From assembly GCF_023078275.1 (NCBI RefSeq), contig NC_062985.1, forward strand, positions 310,001 through 374,000: DNA of 64,000 bases, read 5' to 3'. Made by a program: the position numbers and the translations under genes. Numbering within the stretch: the stretch's first letter is position 1; the number at the start of each line of letters is the position of its first letter. Source of the DNA: Leguminivora glycinivorella. Taxonomy: Eukaryota; Arthropoda; Insecta; Lepidoptera; Tortricidae. Of the stretch, positions 10,937 to 22,223 are shown piece by piece. A model generated the notes under the pieces. The model saw only the letters and a list, made by a program, of their open reading frames with translations, was not told the origin of the DNA and ran no database searches.

Positions 10937-11383
10937 TAAATCACTCTTTCAATAAATTATTTACCTGGTTTTATTATTTATTTTAATTATTTATTTATTT
11001 ATCTGGACTCTTTCAATAAATTATTTAACATTAAAATGGCACTCAAAATCACTTAACGATACAAGCATTATCAGAGCAATACAATCTACAACGGATTCGC
11101 TCAATTGAAATCGATATTTCTGTCTCTATCGTTTGATTCACGAGTGAAAGAGACAGATAATGGTTTTACTTTTGCGGTAGGCCCTCAGGTCGTAATTGAG
11201 TTGTCTGTCGCTATTTGCGCACCGTACGGGGGTGTTGAGTGCTAAATTTTCCTCAGGCCTCTTGTGGTGGTCTAAAAGACGGAAGACGGGCGAAGTAAGG
11301 AAATTTATACTATTCTGAAGTGAAACTTCTCATGCGACTTCCAACGCGACGTTTAACGCTCACTGACAACGTTAAACGACCGC
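10937..11383. other. no gene; AT-rich with short TTTA repeats
   Basis: A (TTTA)n-like stretch lies at about 10970-11010, possibly a retroposon tail. No protein motif was seen. Confidence 0.4.
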
Positions 11384-11661
11384 CGACAGACGACCGGTCT
11401 GGTGCAGTCGGTAGCAAAGTCTATTTTCTCTGGTCGGTAGTGACCCTGCCTGCTACGCCCGGGTTCGAATCCTGGTAAGGGCATTTATTTGTGTGATGAG
11501 CACAGATATTTCTTCCAGAGTCATGGACGTTTTCTATGTATATAAGTATTTATATATTATATATATCGTTGTCTGAGTACCCACAACACGAGCCTTCTTG
11601 AGCTTACCGTGGGCCTCAGTCAATCTGTGTAAGAATGTCCTATAATATTTATTTATTTATT
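11384..11661 (+). repeat. tRNA-derived SINE
   Basis: Contains an A-box-like GGTCTGGTGCAGTCGGTAG and a B-box GGGTTCGAATCC. The body includes TGATGAGCACAGATATTT and ATCGTTGTCTGAGTACCC, and the end is TATAATATTTATTTATTTA. Other copies lie at 22655-23070 (split), 37587-37832 and 17262-17376 (5-prime truncated). In this copy a short segment near the A-box (GTCGGTAG/GGTCGGTAG) is duplicated. Confidence 0.85.
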
Positions 11662-11867
11662 TAAACGTTTAACGCTCAGTGTTGCCAACTCGAATTCTGA
11701 AATACCCCTTCCTATTTTCATTTCCACATTACGAAATTTCACTTTCAAAATTTCTTGCCAACTTCATCCTACTCTACTCCAATAAACAACAACAAACATA
11801 AAATCATCATTGCGTTATCTGCGGTCCGTTTTGACAACAACAAACAAGAAATATTACAAATATAATA

Positions 11868-12048
11868 AACTAGCTTTTGCCCGCGGCTTCGCTCGCGTTA
11901 AAAAGAGACAAAAAGTAGCCTATATCACTCTCCATCCCTTCAACTATCTCCACTTAAAAAATCACGTCAATTCGTCGCTCCGTTTTGCCGTGAAAGACGG
12001 ACAAACAAACTGACACACACACTTTCCCATTTATAATATTAGTATGGA
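11868..12048 (-). repeat. GCCGCGGGCAAAAGCTAG retroposon-like repeat
   Basis: Inverted copy of the 732-931 family: starts CTAGCTTTTGCCCGCGGC and ends CCATTTATAATATTAGTATG. Confidence 0.8.
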
Positions 12049-12426
12049 TAATATCACATCATCATGAATTTACGAGCTGGGCTATTGTCGGTGAAACAAT
12101 CTCCAGCTGTCTTTCCAAATAATATCACAAATCAAAGAAAATATTTCGCTCATCAGCTCATCACTTGCACCAAGTCTCTCTCCAAGGTAATTCAGCAGGG
12201 GAAGTGTCCCGTTAATCATGATTTAAAGGTTAGTCTTTCCTAATTAAACGCTCTTGTAGCCTTAGCGGATCATGTTACGGCCGTAGCTAATTTATTTATT
12301 AGGTCTGTGCTAATATATAAGTATGTATAGGTAAGAGGCAGTAGTAAGGTCAGTATTTATGTTGAACTTTCAAGGGGATGGGAGGTGATACCACTTTTCA
12401 GTCCGGTAATGTCAGTGGCCGTCTCA

Positions 12427-12561
12427 GGCACTGGTCCCACCGCGAGCTAGGAATCTATTGAGCTATTTGGCTATAAAAACGAACAAAAGATAATCACTCC
12501 CGTGTAAATAAAAAAGAAACGGCGAAGTTTATAGTTACTCGACCAGCGGTGTCTCTCTAAT
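12427..12561 (+). mobile_element. partial copy of the 966 foldback MITE
   Basis: Starts GGCACTGGTCCCACCGCGAG and keeps only the left arm, ending near CCAGCGGTG. Its far side is interrupted by element B at 12562. Confidence 0.75.
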
Positions 12562-13662
12562 GGTGTCCTGCCGTTTCGCCAAAAAACGTTTCGTCAAATT
12601 TCATTTCCCAATAATCATATCGCAATAGTTTCATTTCCCAAAGTATTGTTTGGCAAAGGTATGTTTCGCAAAGAATTTGTTTGGTCAAATTATCATTTGG
12701 CACAATTTTACTTAGTCAAATTTTATTTAGACAAAACTTTATTTCGCAAACGTTTTTAATGGCAAAACTTATATCCCAAAAACATGTTTGGTCAAAATTT
12801 CACATTTCAAATTTCGAAAATATTTAGGCATTTGCATTTTCATTTCTACGGGATTAATTTAATTTACCGAAGATTTTTTTGCCAAATTTAACTTAAAATT
12901 GTCAAATGATAATTTCAGTTTTATTCCCAAGGCTTCAGTTGGACAAGCAAAGTTTGCTCAGCTTTATTTTTGTCAAATTAATTACTGGACAAAACTATTT
13001 TGTCAACTATTTTTTTTTGTCAAAAAATGTTTCTACAAATTACACCATGCAAAACCACGTTTGTCAATAAATATTACAAGGCATAAATGTAATGTAATAA
13101 TTGTATTAGTATTGTAACAGAAAACTCGTGTGTGACAGGGTCAGTTTAGGTGCGACGACGAGCGAAGCGAGGAGGAGCGTGTTAGGTTGACAGTGAGCAA
13201 ACCGGAAATGGCTTTTTAAAGTAATTAAAAATTAATAGAACATAATGGTCTTGAAAACATAAGGTTTCTTTTTAATAAAATGTATCCGGACATGTAAGTG
13301 AAAATGTCATCCTTGACATTTGCAGCAGGAGGAAAAAAAGTACGACATACACATTATTGCACACAAATCTTGGATACAAAGTATAAAATCAACAAACAAA
13401 TTTCTAGTGCGCCATTTAATTACAATATATTGGGAAATGGAAATTTTGCCTAACAATACCTTTGACTAAATAATATTTGGAAAAATGAAATTTGACCAAG
13501 TAAATGTTTTGGGAAACAAATACTTGCCAAAAAAAGTTTTGCTAAATGTCAATTTGCGATAAGTTGTTTTGCCAAACGTTTATTTGGGAAATGATAATTT
13601 GGGAATAATAGTTTGGGATGTGAAACTTTGGGAAACGTTTTTTGGCGAAACGTCAGTAAACC
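12562..13662. mobile_element. 1.1-kb non-autonomous DNA transposon with 9-bp target duplication (element B)
   Basis: Left end GGTGTCCTGCCGTTTCGCC and inverted right end GGTTTACTGACGTTTCGCC are both followed by AAAAAACGTTTC. CTCTCTAAT flanks both sides (12553-12561 and 13663-13671). The interior is dozens of diverged copies of words like TTTCATTTCCCAA, GTTTGGCAAA and TTTGTCAAA, pointing outward from each half. The small ORF at 12899-13117 is not a gene. Mutator-like affiliation is inferred only from the 9-bp duplication. Confidence 0.88.
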
Positions 13663-13671
13663 CTCTCTAAT

Positions 13672-14275
13672 TGACAAGTGACAACGTTTCAAAATTTTCA
13701 ATGTCCCTAAATCGAAAACCATTTCGAGATATACGCTTGTAGATCACATAAATAATTATTTTAATTTTTTTTTCCGTATTTTTAGTATAAAAAATCTTAA
13801 AAATAGTTTAAAGGGGAAGTGACGTCAAATAGCTGATTTAGAGCTGCCACTATTCCAAAAAAACCTTCCAGTTGGGATGTCACTTGAGTTTGACAGTGAC
13901 ACTTATCACAGTTCGTAGCAAAGATATTAAAAATGTCATGGCTTAGTCTATGGTTCGTAGTCATTCACTATGGTTGACAGTGACACCTTGATAGTCAGAC
14001 ATACCGGACTGTTTGAGCTGACTGTTAAAACTTTTTTTTTAGAAATGATTTTGTCGTTTTCTTAGGTGTATGAAACAACACATGTGAGGTCACGAAGCTG
14101 TGTCTTGACGTTTGTAACTTACGCTCTTTCTGCTCGAAGTAGTAATAAGAAGGGATTTTCTCATTAAAATAGCAATTTTTGGAAAAATAAAAAAAAACGT
14201 GTATCTTTTAGTATTGAGTTCTTTCAAACCAATCAATAAAAAGTAGTACTCAAAAATATGAAATGTTGTCAATTA
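13672..14275. other. no recognisable feature
   Basis: No shared repeat or coding motif identified. Several short TTGACAGTGACA-type words occur at about 13890-13985. Confidence 0.4.
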
Positions 14276-14689
14276 ACCCCCGACGCAAAAACGAAGTGTT
14301 ATAAGTTTGACGTATCTCTCTATCTGTCTGTTTGTCTGTCTGTCTGTGTGTGTGTCTGTCTGTGGCATCGTAGCTCCCGAACGGAGGAACCGATTTAGAT
14401 TTAGTTTTTTTTTTGTCTGAAAGCTGAGTTAGGCTTCCCACAGACAGTCTTAAAAATTCATAATCTTAAAAAAAACTTGTATGCAATCTGACAGTTCAAA
14501 CTGACACTGACAAGACACTGACAGATCTGTCAGTGTCAATTTGCATACAATTTTTTTTTAAGATTATGAATTTTTAAGACTGTGTGTGGGAAGCCTTAGT
14601 CGGGAGTGTTCTTAGCCATGTTTCATGAAAATCGGTCTACTATGTCGCGGTCGGGGGTTTTTTCAAAATTTTAATTTTGTGGTTGGGTT
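14276..14689 (-). repeat. CCCCCGAC-family repeat, interrupted
   Basis: Inverted copy: starts CCCCCGACGCAAAAACG and ends GCGGTCGGGGGTTTTTTC. It is split by the MITE at 14432-14595. Confidence 0.85.
14432..14595. mobile_element. 164-bp PIF/Harbinger-like MITE
   Basis: Inverted ends GGCTTCCCACAGACAGTC and GACTGTGTGTGGGAAGCC are flanked by TTA at 14429-14431 and 14596-14598. Intact family copies read GAGTTAGTCGGGAG here without the insert, which confirms the empty site and the 3-bp duplication. A TTA/TAA duplication with GG-starting ends is the PIF/Harbinger signature. Confidence 0.88.
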
Positions 14690-15157
14690 ATTACTATGTT
14701 TGATAGAGGGAATATTAAATATTACACTTCATATATAATTTAGAACGGTTTAGTTAATAGGTACTTTAAATTTATTTTCATTTCATTTTTAGGTAAGTAT
14801 TAATTTTAGTTTTGTACTTCATTTTAGTTTTAGGTTAATTTTTATTCTAAGTTTTTTTATACTATTGATACCATGAATTGATGTTATAGAAAATACAGCT
14901 TATCTAAATTACACTGAATAAATAACTTTGACAATATTATTATTATTTTGAAATTTGATTGTTATTCTTGTTTCTAAGTCTAAGTACTCAGAATCCCGAG
15001 CAATTTTGTTTCTTGTAAGAGAAAAATTGTTTCCTGAAATCTAATCAATATAGGTATCGCCGGCGCAACGCATGGGCGGCTGTGCCTGTATTCTGCATAG
15101 ATATTAGTTTACCATTAAGCGGCTTATCTCTTGCCTTCTATCATAAAAAAATATTAT

Positions 15158-15376
15158 AAAATTTTGAAAAAAATGATTTTTATAAAACATGGCTAAGAAC
15201 ACTCCCGACTAATTCAGCTTTCAAACAAAAAAAACTAAATCTTAATCTGTTAATCCGTTCGGGAGCTACGATGCCACGGACAGACACACACACAAACAGA
15301 CGGACAAACAGACAGACAGACAGACAGACACGTCAAACTTATAACACCTCGTCGTTTATGCGTCGGGGGTTAAAAA
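15158..15376 (+). repeat. CCCCCGAC-family repeat, 5-prime truncated
   Basis: Carries the AAAACATGGCTAAGAACAC block, GGGAGCTACGATGCCACGG, a (CAGA)n tract and the GCGTCGGGGGTTAAAA end. The CCCCCGAC start is missing. Confidence 0.8.
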
Positions 15377-15394
15377 AGTCGTCATCATAACCAT

Positions 15395-15950
15395 GCTTTT
15401 TTTATTTATTTATTTATTTATTCAAACATAATTTATACAGTATAACAGAATAGACCAAATAACTGTACATAAACTGTACAATTCACACTTAGATGGTAGA
15501 GTAGGTACACAAGACAACACTTTACAAATACAGTTTTATAAAACAGCACTGCCGTCCATCATCTCGCAATACTTCAGCTTTACAAAGATAATTTTAAAAT
15601 TGTTCATATCCTAACAAGACCTAAAGTGTCACCCATATATTTGCAAGTTCATACAACTTGGAACACTTCTGCGGAACGTTTACAAAAAATAGAATACACC
15701 GTGTTTTATTCATCCAAAGTGTTCTCTCACCGCGCCGGCCACAATACTCATTATTTTGCACAGTTTATTACTGTGTTCTTCGCAAGCGTTCTTTTTTGCA
15801 ATAGCCATTTTTGAACGAGAATTTTTCGTGAAAAGAATCCTGCTGCGAGAGATAACACTTTCCTAACGCATTTTACACCTATTGTTCTTTTAGTCGCAAA
15901 TTCTGAAATTGTAGATCAATATTTTCTACTTTATTTTATGTAGATACGAT
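15395..15950. other. probable retroposon tail (TTTA)n and unassigned sequence
   Basis: A (TTTA)n run at about 15398-15424 is followed by TTCAAACATAATTTATACAG, which looks like the reversed 3-prime end of a LINE. The remainder is unrecognised. Confidence 0.4.
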
Positions 15951-16347
15951 ACAGTCAACCAATTGGAACCATAGGCCACTCTACAACTATGTCAAAATGA
16001 CAAGCAGTAAGGTATTTATTACAATCTGATTTATAACGTCACTATGACATAGTTCTACCACAGTATAATAAAGATTACTATCGTACAGTATGGCCACTCC
16101 CGCTCCCCGCTGAAAGTGCCGCCCACCCCCTCTCGGTTACCTCACAGTTACCGCCTATCAAAAACGCGAACAGACCATACAGACGACCCGTCATATTTCA
16201 CTCATACAAGCATGGTACGCGTTCACCTACACGAGCTTAGAATGTGTGCTTGGAACGCGCCTCTTTCATATATTTGATCTGATCGCCGGTGTCCGAGATG
16301 TGGTTCTACTATGACATAGTGGCCTAGAGTTCCAATTGGTTGACTGT
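15951..16347. mobile_element. foldback MITE with secondary insertion (ACAGTCAACCAATTGGAA)
   Basis: Outer arms ACAGTCAACCAATTGGAA and TTCCAATTGGTTGACTGT. An uninterrupted copy lies at 59732-59873. The interior is split at a TTCTAC site by the element at 16059-16303. Confidence 0.8.
16059..16303. mobile_element. 245-bp element inserted in a MITE
   Basis: Starts CACAGTATAATAAAG, ends GTCCGAGATGTGG, and is flanked by TTCTAC (16053-16058 and 16304-16309). A second copy, inverted, lies at 49938-50168. Both carry the GC-rich block GGCCACTCCCGCTCCCCGC. The ends share only a short CACA inverted match. Confidence 0.7.
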
Positions 16348-16564
16348 ACATCAATTCTACTTTACGATATGTATCCGATACCTATGGTAATGTGTAATGT
16401 GACGTTTCTTAAAACAAAATATATTATTCAATTTGCAGACTAAAAAATCCCATCAGAATCGCATCCATCACTACTTTACTAAGTTCGAATCGGTGCCTGT
16501 CTGCACTTCACTGTAGGTAACTACTAATCAGACATGTTAGATTAAGTTTACAATTATTATTCAG

Positions 16565-16977
16565 AGCCTACTGTGTTGTGATGGGCAAAGGCCTCCCCCC
16601 TCTTTTTCCAATCTTCTCTGTCTAGTGCTACTTCTGGCCAGCCAATCAAAAATGAGTCTAGGTTATCTCGCCATCGCCGGTGTGGTCTGCCGGATCCCCG
16701 GTTTGGTTATCTTAGCCCACAAGTCGTCCGGCATTCGGCAGACATGGCCAGCCCAGTCCCACTTCAACTTAGCCGCTTTCCGAGCTACGTCTATTATTTG
16801 AGTCTTAGAGCGCAGCGTGGTGTTCCGGATCCGATCCCTTAATTTTACACTTAAATAAATATGCTGCGCTCCATAGCTCTCTGGCAAACCCCGAGTTTGG
16901 ACTTCTGAGCTTTCGTCAAAGACCAGGTTTGAGCACCGTAGATGATACAATACTAATATTATAGTGTTATCTATCAT
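16565..16977 (-). pseudogene. LINE reverse transcriptase C-terminal fragment
   Basis: The minus-strand reading frame 16663-16977 encodes LRDRIRNTTLRSKTQIIDVA and KLKWDWAGHVCRMPDDLWAK. This is the C-terminal KLKWxWAGH(V/I) motif of RTE/CR1-like insect LINE polymerases. The RT catalytic core is absent. The 3-prime side runs into TGCCCATCACAACACAG sequence. It is a 5-prime-truncated dead copy. Confidence 0.75.
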
Positions 16978-17261
16978 TTTACGAATATACTTTCAAATTA
17001 TTCAAACTACAATGCTATGAAAAAAAACCTTTTGATTTGACTCTAGACCAGTCTAGGCAGAAAAGGAAAAGTACCTAACATGAAAACTGCTCTTGTTTTC
17101 ACGTAATCATCCGCAGAACCTGACCCTACTTAAGAAAGATAATCTTCAAACATCCCTATCTCCTTAAGACCCTTCAGTTCAAGGTTGTAGCCAACCATTA
17201 TACCGAGAACTCTCCAATTAATGATCTTCCTGCTAAGCTGCGGTCCTTGGTTCGAATACCG

Positions 17262-17376
17262 TTAAGTATTAGTATTTTATATAAATATATCGTTGTCTGA
17301 GTACCCACAACACAAGCCTTTTTGAGAGCTTACCGTCAGGGACCCAATTTCAATTTGTCTATAATATTTATTTTAT
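17262..17376 (+). repeat. 5-prime-truncated tRNA SINE fragment
   Basis: Contains ATATCGTTGTCTGAGTACCC, GAGCTTACCGT and a TATAATATTTATTTTAT end, as in the SINE at 11384. The tRNA-like head is missing. Confidence 0.7.
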
Positions 17377-17589
17377 ATTAATGAAAATTTGCGAAACGAC
17401 AGTATATTATAGAATGGACTTTGTCAAGTGACCATTTAGCAAGCTCGGTTCTCCATACAAACGTTCTTGTTTTCAATTCAGACGTACGTGTTTTTAAATT
17501 ACAATTAATTTCGCTAAGAAACTAGTCTTAATAACTTTATAATATTATTTATTATGACACAGTGACGCCAATTAGTGACACTGACTTGA

Positions 17590-17908
17590 ATACAATACAA
17601 TACAATGCAATACAATACAATACAATGCAATGCAATGCAATGCAATGCAATGCAATGCAATGCAATGCAATGCAATGCAATGCAATGCAATGCAATGCAA
17701 TGCAATGCAATGCAATGCAATGCAATGCAATGCAATGCAATGCAATGCAATGCAATGCAATGCAATGCAATGCAATGCAATGCAATGCAATGCAATGCAA
17801 TGCAATGCAATGCAATGCAATGCAATGCAATGCAATGCAATGCAATGCAATGCAATGCAATGCAATGCAATGCAATGCAATACAATACAATACAATACAA
17901 TACAATAC
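17590..17908. repeat. (GCAAT)n pentanucleotide microsatellite, about 320 bp
   Basis: Roughly 50 GCAAT units run uninterrupted from about 17626 to 17880, bordered on both sides by TACAA units. Six overlapping ORFs (CIALH or MQCNA repeats) arise only because a 5-bp repeat stays open in all frames. At 17905 it joins LINE-type 3-prime sequence. Confidence 0.97.
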
Positions 17909-18012
17909 TCTTTATTGCACACCTCACATAGTTTACAAGTAATGCACAAGAAACAAAAACAAATTAAACAGAGATAACAACAGGCGGTTTTATGGCTTAA
18001 GAGCGATCTTTT
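17905..18012 (-). repeat. LINE 3-prime end with TTGTA-type tail
   Basis: Read on the minus strand, GTTTACTATGTGAGG-like sequence leads to GTGCAATAAAGAGTATTGTA, a polyadenylation-like signal followed by TATTG repeats. This is a typical LINE 3-prime terminus, and its tail borders the microsatellite. Confidence 0.6.
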
Positions 18013-18347
18013 CTTATGTTATTCTTTGTTCCGCAGATAAGTAAGGTTGACTATAAAAGTAGTAAAATATCAACAAAATAGTGAAGAGAAATGGAATATT
18101 TGTTTCGGAAATCACATCTGCAGGCAGCGGCCTGCAAACGGCTTTGATACCTACAATCAGGTTATTCGGGAAATAACAGTTTCCAGGCGCGTAAGTATTG
18201 TAACGAAATGTTGTTGATAGGGACAATAATAGTAAAAACAAATACGGAACCCTAAAAACGGCCAAGTGTCGATTTTGTACCTTCATACAATACAAGCAAA
18301 AACAATAGATATCTTTCCAATTTTGACATTGTTTAGATAAAAAAAAA

Positions 18348-18702
18348 CCGGCCAAGAGCGTGTCGGGCCACGCTCAGTGTAGGGTTCCGTAGTTTTCCGT
18401 ATTTTTCTCAAAAACTACTGAACCTATCAAGTTCAAAATAATTTTCCTAGAAAGTCTTTATAAAGTTCTACTTTTGTGATTTTTTTCATATTTTTTAAAC
18501 ATATGGTTCAAAAGTTAGAGGGGGGGGGACGCACTTTTTTTTCCTTTAGGAGCGATTATTTCCAAAAATATTAATATTATCAAAAAACGATCTTAGTAAA
18601 CCCTTATTCATTTTTAAATAACTATCCAACAACATATCACACGTTGGGGTTGGAATGAAAAAAAAAATCAGCCCCCACTTTACATGTAGGGGGAGTACCC
18701 TA
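18348..18702 (-). repeat. GGTTCCG-family repeat, left half
   Basis: Starts ACCGGCCAAGAGCGTGTCGG and proceeds in inverse orientation to AGGGGGAGTACCCTA. The copy continues at 22224 with ATAAAACATTTTTTTCC. The two halves are separated exactly by the 18703-22223 transposon. Confidence 0.88.
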
Positions 18703-19105
18703 AACTAAAATCCATAAACCTACGGACCAAATTGACAGGCAAGTGTGAACAAATGTTGCCACAGTTTGGCCAGTGTCGTTCTTATCGATATTAAAATTAT
18801 TATTACACCGTAGGTTTAAGGCGCGCCCAGACGGGACAATCAAATTGGCAATTTGAACTTTTAATCAATATACCAACTTTTTCTGTGATTCCGACAGATC
18901 AAAAGGTCTGTAGACCCCTAATTAGATATAAAATGTTAATTTCAAACCAGCAACAATGTAAATGAAATTTATATAGTTATTTTTATGATAGTTTATTGAA
19001 TCTTTACAAATGAATTATTACAATTATTGTGTTTACTTTTGAATAGTCCCAACAATAAAGAACCTGAACTTGAAAAAAAAAATTGTCAATCTTTATAAGA
19101 AAAAA

Positions 19106-19688
19106 AACCGGCCAAGTGCGAGTCGGGCTCGCGCACAAAGGGTTCCGTAGCAGCAAAAAAATTACAGTTAAATCAACCTATCTCAAAAACTATAAGAGAT
19201 ACTTTGATCAAACCAAAAATCGTTGAAAGAGTTAATTAGCATGCATCACCTCTATTTTTTTTAGAATTTTATACCCCGTAGTTATAAAAATAGAGGGGGG
19301 GGGACATACTTTTTACGACTTTGAGAGCTGATATCTCAAAAACCGTTCACTTTAAGAAAAATGTTTTTTAGAAAACTTTATATCATTTTAAAAGACCTTT
19401 CCATTGATACCCCACACGGGTATGTACATCGAAAAAAAAATTTTCATCCCTCAGTTACATGTATGGGGGGCCCCACCCCCAATTCTTTTTTTTACTATTT
19501 AGTGTCATAATTTTGTAGCGGTTCATACAACACATATTCCCATCAAATTTCATCACTGTAGTACTTATAGTTTCCGAGTAAATCGGCTGTGACAGACGGA
19601 CAGACGGACAGACGGACAGACGGACAGACGGACATGACGAAACTATAAGGGTTCCGTTTTTGCCATTTTGGCTACGGAACCCTAAAAA
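19106..19688 (-). repeat. GGTTCCG-like repeat, distinct subfamily, nested in transposon
   Basis: Begins CCGGCCAAGTGCGAGTCGGG (hairpin GCGAG/CTCGC), then AAGGGTTCCGTAGC. It ends with a (GGACAGAC)n tract, GGGTTCCGTTTTTGCC and ACGGAACCCTAAAAA. The internal 400 bp differs from the 2258 type. It lies upstream of the transposase start and is younger than the transposon insertion. Confidence 0.8.
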
Positions 19689-19799
19689 GCGGGTATATTG
19701 AGAAATAGTTGATCGTTGTTTACGAATTACTTTTATGTATCAAACGATATACGTTGTCATTACTGTTACGAGTTTTTATTGATATTGTTACGTGATATT

Positions 19800-21898
19800 A
19801 TGGATTCGCAAGATTCGGGACCAAAACCATGTTCATCAAAATGTTCGCCTCCGACAAAAAGGAGAAAAAGATCTATTAGTGAAACTGAAAAAGATATGGT
19901 TCATCGAGTTTTCGTTTATGTTTATAATGAGATGGTTAACAGGTTGCAGGATGAACAAAATATCCCAGAGGACATTCATGTCAATAAAAACGAGTGTGTC
20001 ATGAAAACATCCGAAATTCTCGGTATTTCGAGAAGTTCCGTTTTTAAAGTTTTGAAGGAAAACAAAGAACAAGATCAGTTTACTTCGCCTCTGAAACCCG
20101 GTCCAAAATTAACGTTCAAAGACAAGGTGGACGAATTTACTTTTGCGGCAATACGTCGAAAAGTGCATATGTTTTTTGAAAAATGAGGCTCCGACTGTTT
20201 CAAAGGTAAATTGTATTGCGATTTTCGATTATTTCCGTTAAGTTTGTTATACATGTAATATAAGTAGTCTGTGTAATGTTTATGAATAAAACAATAGTTT
20301 AAAGACACTTCATGTATTATTATAAAAACAGTATTCACATTTAGTACTGACTGTGATCACAGTCAGTCGCGCTCTGTATAGATTATTTAGAAGTTCCTCA
20401 GTTCATTCCAAACATGAATAACAAAATCTGCACTCACTGTCACTGACAGTTTATTGACACTACATTAAATAGTATTGGAACATTCATAATAGCCTGTACT
20501 TGCGTTTCGTTACACGCATTTAGAAACAATCAAACACTATTACCCCCCACAGACGGGAGACAGAACTGTTTTGTCTCCGTCGCTCGGTCTATGGGCTAGT
20601 ATGAAGGTGCGCACACGAGGCGACGCAACTTTTCATACAAATACGAAAGTCGCCGAGCAACTGTTGCCTCCGTGTGCGCGGAGCCTTACAGTCTGACAAC
20701 CCAAGTAGTCCGACAGAAGAATATTTTTTTTAATTTATATGACTCCCGTTTTTTCGCTCTGAAATATAATTTTAAAAATATTCCACCATCAGATTGTGGT
20801 TGTTAGACTATAGCTAAATTTTTATTTTATAACATACTTACATTACATATTATCTACTTTGTCATTTTTAGGTTCTTGAGGTTGTGAACGATGATGAAGA
20901 TTTACCTAATTTTTCATTAAGTAATATGAGAAGAATTCTTATACATCTCAATTTTAAATATTTAAAAAAATCAAGACGGAGCATGCTGATTGATAGGGAT
21001 GATATCATCGCATGGCGTCGAAAGTATTTGCAACAAATCAAAGATTTTCGACGCGGTGGTGTTCACATCTATTACCAGGACGAAACTTGGTTAAATGAGG
21101 GGCAAACACTAAGTAAGGCCTGGGTAGACCTGAATATACAAACACCTCGGCAGGCATTTTTAGAAGGCCTAACCACGGGTCTCAAAGCTCCAACTGGAAA
21201 AGGCCGCCGCTTAATCATATCTCATATGTAGTGACGAAGGATTTGTAAACGATGGATTGCTGATGTTTGTATCCAAGTCAGGTAAGGAAGACTATCATCA
21301 GGATATGAATGGCGATTGTTTCGAGGAATGGTTTAGAGGTATCCTGCCAAAGTTGAAACCGTCGTCCGTTATTGTTATGGATAATGCCCCTTACCACTCG
21401 AGGAAAAAAGATACATTTCCCACTATGAATTGGAATAAACAGAAAATAGTGGAATGGATGGTAAATAAAAATTTGAGCTTTCCTGCAACTGCAACTAAAT
21501 TGGACATGATTACAATTGCATCACCCCTGAAAAATGAGTCAGAACAATTTGTAATCGATGAAATGGCACGTGAAAAAGGACACCGAATTTTGCGGCTACC
21601 GCCGTACCATTGCGAGCTCAACCCTATTGAGCTTATATGGGCACAGGCAAAAGGATATGTGGCTAGGAATAATAAAACGTTCAAAATGGAGGAGGTGAAA
21701 AATTTATTTATCCGGGGACTGGAAACCATTACAGCCGAAAGATGGAAAGATTGTGTAAATCACATAATAAAAACCGAGGACAAAATGTTACAACTCGACC
21801 ATTTAGTGGACAATGTCTCGGATCGTTTTATTATAAATGTGACTGATGATGATGATGATGATGAAGATGACGAAATAACGGAGCCTGGGAATGAATAA
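19800..21898 (+). pseudogene. DDE transposase gene, two exons, two frameshifts
   Basis: Encodes the cut-and-paste transposase of the surrounding element. Exon 1 (19800-20205) starts MDSQDSGPKPCSSK, contains a basic KRRKRS stretch and a helix-turn-helix region with KTSEILGISRSSVFKVLKE, then GPKLTFKDKVDEFT. A GT-AG intron follows (20206-20871). Exon 2 starts VLEVVNDDEDLPNFS and carries the catalytic triad: D in YYQDETW, D in VIVMDNAPYH, E in NPIELIW. I count 82 residues between the second D and the E. An acidic tail ends at 21898. Frame breaks lie near 20172-20180 (T/A homopolymers) and near 21224-21230. The start was chosen as the first Met giving the canonical N-terminus; an in-frame upstream Met at 19716 is less likely. 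Confidence 0.9.
20206..20871 (+). other. transposase intron with foldback
   Basis: The donor AAAG/GTAAAT and acceptor TTTTTAG/GTTCTT join VSK to VLEVVN in frame. The intron contains an imperfect hairpin (about 20604-20690) with arms GTGCGCACACGAGGCGACGC and GCCTCCGTGTGCGCGGAGC, which resembles a MITE. Confidence 0.75.
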
Positions 21899-21906
21899 TA
21901 TTTTAT

Positions 21907-21912
21907 AATAAA
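21907..21912 (+). promoter_or_regulatory. polyadenylation signal AATAAA
   Basis: AATAAA lies 9 bp after the transposase stop codon, the expected position for its transcript end. Confidence 0.6.
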
Positions 21913-22223
21913 GACTAGTTATCGTCGGACAACATATTTTTTTTTACCTACTGGTTCTGATAGCTTTTTATGCTATAAAACTAGTGGGTAAAAGCATTTT
22001 ATCCATCCACTACCTCGAAAACCGAACAAACCAAAATGTTTACCTTTTATTTAAAAGTAACATACATATTTTTGATTTAAACTAGTCTGTTATTTGTACT
22101 TTATAACTTGCCGATATATTGTTATCGACATATACCCTTCACTATTTTTATTTTACTGTTCCTGGTAACATTTCATCTGTCAGTCATTTGTCAGTTTAGT
22201 CCGCAGGTTTGTGAATTGGACTT

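Larger units (their letters stand above)
18703..22223 (+). mobile_element. 3.5-kb TA-flanked DDE transposon (IS630/Tc1/mariner-like)
   Basis: The insertion splits a GGTTCCG-family repeat at a TA (18701-18702 and 22224-22225). Imperfect inverted ends are visible: AAACCTACGGACCAAATTGA on the left and AAACCTGCGGACTAAACTGA on the right read inverted. The element carries one transposase gene (19800-21898, broken) and a second GGTTCCG-type repeat at 19106-19688. The TA duplication, inverted ends and DDE protein agree with the IS630/Tc1/mariner group. Confidence 0.88.

Noticed and set aside
17514..17977. Six long overlapping ORFs encoding CIALH or MQCNA repeats
   Set aside because: They are produced by the 5-bp microsatellite, which is open in all frames. 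No start context or non-repeat domain.
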